From an uncultured Oscillospiraceae bacterium (GTDB lineage Bacteria; Bacillota; Clostridia; Oscillospirales; Acutalibacteraceae), in assembly GCA_900554775.1 (NCBI GenBank), contig USIK01000002.1, forward strand, positions 1 through 27,007: a DNA stretch of 27,007 nucleotides. Reading direction: 5' to 3'. A program made the position numbers and the translations under genes. The notes below the pieces were generated by a model, which ran no database searches, was not told the origin of the DNA, and was given only the letters and a program-made list of their open reading frames with translations. Every line of letters starts with the position of its first letter. Within the stretch, counting starts at the first letter, position 1. Below are positions 22,901 through 27,007 of the stretch, piece after piece.

Positions 22901-22962
22901 TTTAGCTTTGCGGGAGCTGACTCCCCCTTAAACTGCTTTTTTACAATCTAAGCAAACTAAAA
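22901..22962 (-). promoter_or_regulatory. Two-stem RNA element between rplW and rplB
   Basis: On the minus strand an outer stem TTTAGTTTGC/GCAAAGCTAAA (one bulged G) encloses a region ending in the hairpin GGGAG-TCAG-CTCCC (22925-22912). It ends about 25 nt before the rplB start. No promoter is seen. It could be a regulatory or processing site within the polycistronic mRNA. Confidence 0.4.
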
Positions 22963-22977
22963 ATAATGAATTATTTA

Positions 22978-23268
22978 CTAAATCATGCCTTCAAAGAATT
23001 CTATTCCTTTGCTGTCTTCAGTAAGTGTTACATAAGCTTTTTTCCATGAAGGAGTATAGCCGCTGTATTTTCCTTTACGACGGAATTTTCCACGTACTTT
23101 CAAGGTGTTAACTTTAGAAACTTTTACTTTGAAAATTTCTTCAACTGCCTTAGCAATTTCAATTTTGCCAGCTTCTTTAGAAACCTTAAAGGTGTATTTT
23201 TTACTTGGCATTGCACCCATCGTTTTTTCGGTGATGATAGGCTTAATTATAACGTCATGCGCCATCAT
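22978..23268 (-). CDS. rplW: 50S ribosomal protein L23
   Basis: 96 aa. HDVIIKPIITEKTMG at the start, KYTFKVSKEAGKIEIAKAV and VNTLKVRGKFRRKGKYSGY. L23 is the trigger-factor and SRP docking site at the exit. Its first ATG overlaps the rplD stop (TAATG); a second ATG follows at once, and either could be used. Confidence 0.97.
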   Translation of the reverse strand: MMAHDVIIKPIITEKTMGAMPSKKYTFKVSKEAGKIEIAKAVEEIFKVKVSKVNTLKVRGKFRRKGKYSGYTPSWKKAYVTLTEDSKGIEFFEGMI

Positions 23269-23891
23269 TATGCATACACCTCCTCAATTTTACTGATAGA
23301 ATCTTTAACAATTACCAATTTGTTTGCATTTAATATGTCATAAACATTTAAATTGTCAGCTTGAGAAGTTTTAACTCCTTCGATGTTTCTTGAAGATTTA
23401 ATGATTTTTTCATTCATTTCAGGAAGCACGATGAGAGCTTTCTTCGAGGCTCCAATGGCACCGAGCATATTTGCGATGGTCTTAGTTTTGTATTCATCCA
23501 TTGAAATGGAATCTAAAACTACGATGCTGTCATCAACAAACTTGCTTGAAAGTGCAGATTTGAGTGCTAAACGTCTAACTTTTTTGTTAACTGTGTAGCT
23601 GTAATCACGTGGCTTCGGAGCAAATACGATTCCACCATGTCTCCATTGTGGAGCTCTGATTGAACCTTGTCTTGCATGACCTGTTCCTTTTTGTCTCCAA
23701 GGCTTTCTTCCGCCGCCGGAAACTTCAGATCTTGTGAGTGCGCTTTGAGTTCCTTGACGTTTATTAGCCAAATGATTTATTACTAAATCGTGCATAACTG
23801 CTACATTTGGTTCAACACCGAAAATAGATTCAGGCAATTCAACGGTTCCTACTTCTTTGCCCGCCATATCAAGCACTTTTACATTAGGCAT
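23268..23891 (-). CDS. rplD: 50S ribosomal protein L4
   Basis: 207 aa. The rRNA-binding loop TRSEVSGGGRKPWRQKGTGH, then RQGSIRAPQWRHGGIVFAP, extends into the exit tunnel. C-terminal half has LKSALSSKFVDDSIVVLDSI. In E. coli L4 represses the S10 operon; a leader exists upstream of rpsJ here, but its ligand is not shown. Ends at the rplW start with one-base overlap. Confidence 0.98.
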   Translation of the reverse strand: MPNVKVLDMAGKEVGTVELPESIFGVEPNVAVMHDLVINHLANKRQGTQSALTRSEVSGGGRKPWRQKGTGHARQGSIRAPQWRHGGIVFAPKPRDYSYTVNKKVRRLALKSALSSKFVDDSIVVLDSISMDEYKTKTIANMLGAIGASKKALIVLPEMNEKIIKSSRNIEGVKTSQADNLNVYDILNANKLVIVKDSISKIEEVYA

Positions 23892-23909
23892 TTACAATTC
23901 CTCCCTTCC

Positions 23910-24542
23910 TTACGCTTTAACACTGTTGCGAATAAATACTATGCCGCCCTTTGGACCTGGCACTGCGCCTTTTATTGCAATCAGATTATTCTCTACGTCA
24001 ACTTTAACGACTGCTAAATTTTGAACTGTAACTCTTTCAGCTCCAAGGTGTCCTGACATTTTCTTTCCTTTGAAAACTCTTGAAGGGTCAGAACAAGCTC
24101 CGATGGAACCACCTTTACGAACAACAGGACCTGAACCGTGAGTTTCTTTGAGGCGTCTGAAGTTCCAGCGTTTAATTACACCGGCCCAACCTTTACCTTT
24201 GCTGGTTCCTGTTACGTCAACTTTTTCGCCCGATTCAAAAACGTCAGCTTTAATGATGTCTCCAACATTGTAAGCGCTGATATCAGCAAAACGGAATTCT
24301 CTTAAAGTTTTCTTAGGAGCGATATCCGATTTGTCAAAATGACCTTTGAGCGGTTTGTTAACGAGCTTCGGTCTTATGTCGCCATAGCCGAGCTGAAGTG
24401 CATTGTAGCCGTCTGTTTCAACGGTTTTCTTTTGAGAAACAACGCACGGACCTGCTTGAACAACAGTTACAGGAATGACTTTGCCATTTTCGTCAAAAAT
24501 TTGAGTCATTCCGATTTTTTTACCTATTATTGCTTTTTTCAT
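23910..24542 (-). CDS. rplC: 50S ribosomal protein L3
   Basis: 210 aa. IIGKKIGMTQIFDENGKVIP at the start, GTSKGKGWAGVIKRWNF in the centre, then GPVVRKGGSIGACSDPSRVF and the end GPKGGIVFIRNSVKA. It reaches toward the peptidyl-transferase centre. AGGAGG before the ATG. The 63-nt gap to rpsJ has a small hairpin (GTTGGC/GTCAAC). Confidence 0.98.
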   Translation of the reverse strand: MKKAIIGKKIGMTQIFDENGKVIPVTVVQAGPCVVSQKKTVETDGYNALQLGYGDIRPKLVNKPLKGHFDKSDIAPKKTLREFRFADISAYNVGDIIKADVFESGEKVDVTGTSKGKGWAGVIKRWNFRRLKETHGSGPVVRKGGSIGACSDPSRVFKGKKMSGHLGAERVTVQNLAVVKVDVENNLIAIKGAVPGPKGGIVFIRNSVKA

Positions 24543-24605
24543 TTCTTTCTCCTCCTAGATAGGTTATTGGTTGACCTTACGCCAACATGACCCCTAAACG
24601 GTGAA

Positions 24606-24917
24606 TTAGAGTTTAATTTCTATTTCAACGCCTGCAGGGAGTTCAAGATTCATAAGTGAATCTACGGTCTTTTTTGAAGGTTTTAAAATATCAATTAGTC
24701 TTTTGTGAGTTCTCATCTCGAATTGTTCACGGCTATCTTTGTTGATGTGAACTGAACGGAGAATTGTAACTACTTGCTTCTCTGTTGGAAGCGGCACAGG
24801 ACCTGAAACTTTGCAACCTGTTTTAGTTACTGTTTGAACTAATTTTTGTGCTGACTGATCGACTAATTTTGGGTCATAACCTTTAATTTTAACCCTGATT
24901 TTTTCTTTGACTGCCAT
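24606..24917 (-). CDS. rpsJ: 30S ribosomal protein S10
   Basis: 103 aa. KIRVKIKGYDPKLVDQSAQK near the start, GPVPLPTEKQVVTILRSVHI near residue 40 and EQFEMRTHKRLIDILKPSKK. Also the NusE transcription-antitermination partner of NusB. First gene of the cluster, with its own promoter and long leader; rpsL, rpsG, fusA and tuf are not directly upstream. AAGGAGG precedes the ATG. Confidence 0.98.
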   Translation of the reverse strand: MAVKEKIRVKIKGYDPKLVDQSAQKLVQTVTKTGCKVSGPVPLPTEKQVVTILRSVHINKDSREQFEMRTHKRLIDILKPSKKTVDSLMNLELPAGVEIEIKL

Positions 24918-25163
24918 TAAATCGCCTCCTTACTCAAAAATAGTAGTGGGCTATTCACTGCACGTACACCTGTCCGGGTGTTCCTAATTTTATGTAAACA
25001 AAACAGGATAAACTACACGTTTAACCCGAACACTAGCAGCAATAAATTTTCAAGTTTAATCCAGAAAATTACTTCGCCCGGTTTAAAATCGGACATACTC
25101 CACGAAAAAACCGGCTTAAAAAGCCGCAACCTCTCGCTTCAACGCATACCTTTGCAGTCACAC
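24918..25163 (-). promoter_or_regulatory. S10 operon leader RNA, about 245 nt, strongly structured
   Basis: The region from the inferred start site to rpsJ has no gene. It holds a terminator-like hairpin (25126-25105), a segment CCGGTTT (within 25114-25108) able to pair with AAACCGG (25084-25078) instead, a hairpin GGTTAAAC/GTTTATCC (25026-25006, one mismatch), and ACACC/GGTGT (24981-24966). This is typical of leaders that control ribosomal-protein operons. The regulator cannot be named from sequence. Confidence 0.6.
25105..25126 (-). terminator. Candidate attenuator in the S10 leader
   Basis: CGGCTT-TTT-AAGCCG stem, one G, then six T on the minus strand, about 55 nt after the inferred start site and 190 nt before rpsJ. 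As a constitutive terminator it would silence the ribosomal cluster, so it must be conditional or weak (only 6 bp). Confidence 0.5.
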
Positions 25164-25169
25164 AGTCAT

Positions 25170-25198
25170 ATGATACCACATAGCTCAAGAAAAATCAA
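25170..25198 (-). promoter_or_regulatory. S10 operon promoter
   Basis: TTGATT (25198-25193), 17-nt spacer, TATCAT (25175-25170) with TGG before the -10. An AT-rich inverted repeat GAAAAATC/GATTTTTC overlaps the -35. A second TATAAT at 25230-25225 has no good -35. Confidence 0.75.
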
Positions 25199-25386
25199 GG
25201 CTTTTTTTAGATTTTTCGCGTTATATTATAAAAGGAAAAGCAAACTAAAAAATTCGAAAATTTATATGAACAATCTAACGAAATTCACCCTGCAAAAGCA
25301 AAAATTATTGTTAAATAGTTGAGAAAATCAGCAGCTTGACAAGTTTGGCAAAAATATAAACAATTACTAAAGTTTAGATAAATAAT

Positions 25387-26052
25387 TTATTTAAGTTTTT
25401 TCTTTGAATCGTTCTTGAATCTTTTTTTAGGTTTTTCTTTGATGCTTTTAAATCTTTCGTTATTATCTTTAAGTTCCCACAATGTGACCGGTCTAAACCC
25501 ATTAATATCAACCCCGGCATTTAAAATAGAACTATTACCTTTTATTGTGCTCCAGCCCGACTTTACATTTTTAAAATTGTGAATATGGCCATGAATCATA
25601 ATCCCGTTAAACTTAAATTTAGGATAATGGCACAATTCTATTCTTTTACCTTTTAATTTAATAACTGCTTCATTCTGCGGCAACGTGCAAAAATATTTTA
25701 AAAGTTCTTCCTTAGTGCACTGGCTAATCCAACCTTCGTCATGATTGCCAATTATAAGATGTTTCTTTCCTTTTAATTGACTTAAAATGCTAAAAACTTC
25801 TTCTTTTGTGGACCAATACAATGTAAAATCACCTAAAATATAAACATCATCGTCATCTTTTACAATGTTGTTCCAAGAATTTATCATTGCCTCGTCCATA
25901 TCCTTAACTTTTTTATAAGGTCTTCCACATTTTATCATAGTATTTTCATTACCAAAATGCGTGTCAGCAATAAAATAAGTCTCTGCTTGGCAATTAGGAT
26001 TCAAAAAGGGACCTAAACAAGCAACAAAAAACATCATTAAAATCTTTTTCAA
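25387..26052 (-). CDS. Secreted calcineurin-like metallophosphoesterase
   Basis: 221 aa. Metal-binding motifs appear in order: DTHFGN at residues about 30-35, GDF near 74, GNHD near 101, a His in CHYPKF near 142, and HGHIH near 154. These are the two-metal site of calcineurin-like phosphoesterases. The substrate is unknown. Unusually for this small family, which is mostly cytoplasmic, an N-terminal signal peptide precedes the domain (hydrophobic IL MMFFVACLGPFL, then NCQA as likely cleavage site), and the tail is Lys-rich (EKPKKRFKNDSKKKLK). Starts with TTG, GAGG just upstream; the only better-placed codon is none. Lies alone between the tRNA gene and the S10 operon. Confidence 0.88.
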   Translation of the reverse strand: MKKILMMFFVACLGPFLNPNCQAETYFIADTHFGNENTMIKCGRPYKKVKDMDEAMINSWNNIVKDDDDVYILGDFTLYWSTKEEVFSILSQLKGKKHLIIGNHDEGWISQCTKEELLKYFCTLPQNEAVIKLKGKRIELCHYPKFKFNGIMIHGHIHNFKNVKSGWSTIKGNSSILNAGVDINGFRPVTLWELKDNNERFKSIKEKPKKRFKNDSKKKLK

Positions 26053-26070
26053 AAAACCTCATCCTTTTCA

Positions 26071-26099
26071 ATTATATTTTGAGCATAATCAATAGGTAA
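26071..26099 (-). promoter_or_regulatory. Possible promoter of the phosphoesterase gene
   Basis: Perfect TATAAT (26076-26071) with TTACCT 17 nt upstream as a poor -35. The leader would be only about 12-15 nt. Confidence 0.45.
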
Positions 26100-26156
26100 C
26101 TTTTTTGGAATTAATTATCGCTTATTTTTACATGATAATTTAACATTTAAAGTATT

Positions 26157-26189
26157 AAAAAATAGCAAGCTCGCATAATTACGCCAGCT
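26157..26189 (-). terminator. Terminator of tRNA-Ser
   Basis: AGCTGGCGT-AATT-ATGCGAGCT stem (26189-26168) with one G-G mismatch and one G-T pair, then TGCTATTTTTT on the minus strand. It lies 35 nt after the tRNA end. Confidence 0.65.
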
Positions 26190-26223
26190 CACTACACACT
26201 TTCAAAATAATGCTATGAATTTC

Positions 26224-26316
26224 TGGCGGAGAGAGAGGGATTCGAACCCTCGAAGCCGCTTTAACGACTTACACGATTTCCAATCGTGCTCCTTAAGCCA
26301 ACTCGGACACCTCTCC
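26224..26316 (-). tRNA. tRNA-Ser(GGA)
   Basis: 93 nt including the encoded CCA. Acceptor stem GGAGAGG pairs with the 3' CTCTCC; anticodon stem CACGATT/AATCGTG presents GGA, which reads UCC and UCU; a long variable arm, typical of tRNA-Ser, follows; the T-arm has GGTTCGAATCC. Own promoter and terminator. Confidence 0.97.
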
Positions 26317-26336
26317 GGGTATCTTTTAATGCGATC

Positions 26337-26365
26337 ATTATATCACATTAAAAAATAAAAATCAA
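26337..26365 (-). promoter_or_regulatory. tRNA-Ser promoter
   Basis: TTGATT (26365-26360), 17-nt spacer, consensus TATAAT (26342-26337) with TGA before the -10. About 20 nt upstream of the mature tRNA. Confidence 0.88.
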
Positions 26366-26396
26366 CACTATTTTTCACACAATTAAATTATTAAAT

Positions 26397-26963
26397 TTAG
26401 CAATTTTTGCCGGCTTGTAAGTCTTTTTTTAAGATACTATAAACACAAACATCTTTAGCGCTGCCATAAAACATATAAGCCTCTCTCAAAAGCCCTTCGA
26501 ACCTCATTCCGGCCTTTTGCATAACTATCCCAGAGGCAAAATTCCTCACATCATGGTAAGCTTCAATACGGTTGATTCCAACCTTAAAAATCAAGAAATT
26601 TATAACTTCTTTCAAAGCCTCAGCCATAATGCCGTTTCCCCACCAGCGCCTGCCGATGCAATAGCCCACTTCAATTTTTTTAATGTTTTCGTCAAGACCT
26701 TTGCAACCAATCGTTCCAATCGGCTCACCTATGCTTTTAAGTTCGATGCACCAATCAAAATTTTTAGGATTTTCATATTCTTTTACTATGTTTTTTAAAT
26801 ATTCTTTCGTAACTTCTAAATTTTTGTGAGATTCCCAAACCAAATATTTTGTAACTTCGTCGTCTGAAGCCCAATTTTTAAACATATTTTCTGCATCATC
26901 GAGCGATAATTTCCTAAGGATTAATCTTTCAGTTTCAAGCCTTTCGGTTCCTTTAAAGTTCAT
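26397..26963 (-). CDS. GNAT-family N-acetyltransferase, RimJ/RimL type
   Basis: 188 aa. ERLETERLILRKLSLDDA at the start is typical of the Acetyltransf_3 group. The acetyl-CoA pyrophosphate-binding loop lies in GYCIGRRWWGNGIMAEAL near residue 100-117 (QxxGxG/A variant RRWWGNG). C-terminal segments are NRIEAYHDVRNFASGIVMQ and KAGMRFEGLLREAYMFYG. The family includes ribosomal-protein, spermidine and antibiotic acetylases; substrate not determinable. GAAAGGAAG lies before the ATG. Its promoter, if adjacent, is at or beyond the window edge. Confidence 0.92.
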   Translation of the reverse strand: MNFKGTERLETERLILRKLSLDDAENMFKNWASDDEVTKYLVWESHKNLEVTKEYLKNIVKEYENPKNFDWCIELKSIGEPIGTIGCKGLDENIKKIEVGYCIGRRWWGNGIMAEALKEVINFLIFKVGINRIEAYHDVRNFASGIVMQKAGMRFEGLLREAYMFYGSAKDVCVYSILKKDLQAGKNC

Positions 26964-27007
26964 TTCTATCTTCCTTTCAAAGAAAATTTTACAGTCGCGA
27001 AAACTTG

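Noticed and set aside
25225..25230. TATAAT as second S10 promoter
   Set aside because: No acceptable -35 at 16-18 nt; the promoter at 25170-25198 is far better.
24978..25322. 114-aa plus-strand ORF opposite the S10 leader
   Set aside because: Lies antisense to promoter and leader, Ser/Lys-rich, no ribosome binding site.

Overview
This AT-rich window reads like a chromosome segment of a low-GC Gram-positive bacterium of the class Clostridia. The reasons are the Bacillota-type order of the S10-spc-alpha ribosomal cluster (including a KOW-domain gene between map and infA), strong AGGAGG ribosome binding sites, zinc-binding forms of S4, S14, L36, L24 and adenylate kinase, and a K+-dependent-type membrane pyrophosphatase. 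Every supported gene lies on the minus strand, so the window reads biologically from right to left.

Right end (27007 to 24918): a RimJ/RimL-type acetyltransferase, a tRNA-Ser(GGA) with its own promoter and terminator, a metallophosphoesterase with a signal peptide, then a promoter and a roughly 245-nt structured leader ahead of rpsJ. Centre (24917 to 9312): rpsJ-rplC-rplD-rplW-rplB-rpsS-rplV-rpsC-rplP-rpmC-rpsQ-rplN-rplX-rplE-rpsN-rpsH-rplF-rplR-rpsE-(no rpmD)-rplO-secY-adk-map-KOW-infA-rpmJ-rpsM-rpsK-rpsD-rpoA-rplQ. This run encodes most of the ribosome assembly set, the SecY translocon, adenylate kinase, methionine aminopeptidase, IF-1 and the RNA polymerase alpha subunit. Three things are odd in it. 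The space where rpmD (L30) normally sits holds a promoter and a nested hairpin. rpsM (S13) has an in-frame TGA at a conserved glycine, with an intact S13 tail after it. infA carries a Ser/Thr-rich C-terminal tail.

Then come hppA (membrane pyrophosphatase) and rpsO (S15, with its own promoter, leader and terminator).

Left end (6552 to 1): a tandem family of four paralogous secreted BspA/TpLRR-type leucine-rich-repeat proteins. Two are intact (744 and 444 aa), one is a frameshifted remnant, and one runs off the left edge. All have signal peptides ending in Phe-Cys. The three undamaged ones share an N-terminal HMQIVGKYF module that looks F-box-like and, from memory, closely resembles the N-terminus of Entamoeba BspA-family LRR proteins. 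This is the most striking accessory system in the window. With the pseudogene and the S13 nonsense codon, it suggests a host- or protist-associated bacterium, possibly with a reducing genome. That lifestyle is inference, not observation.
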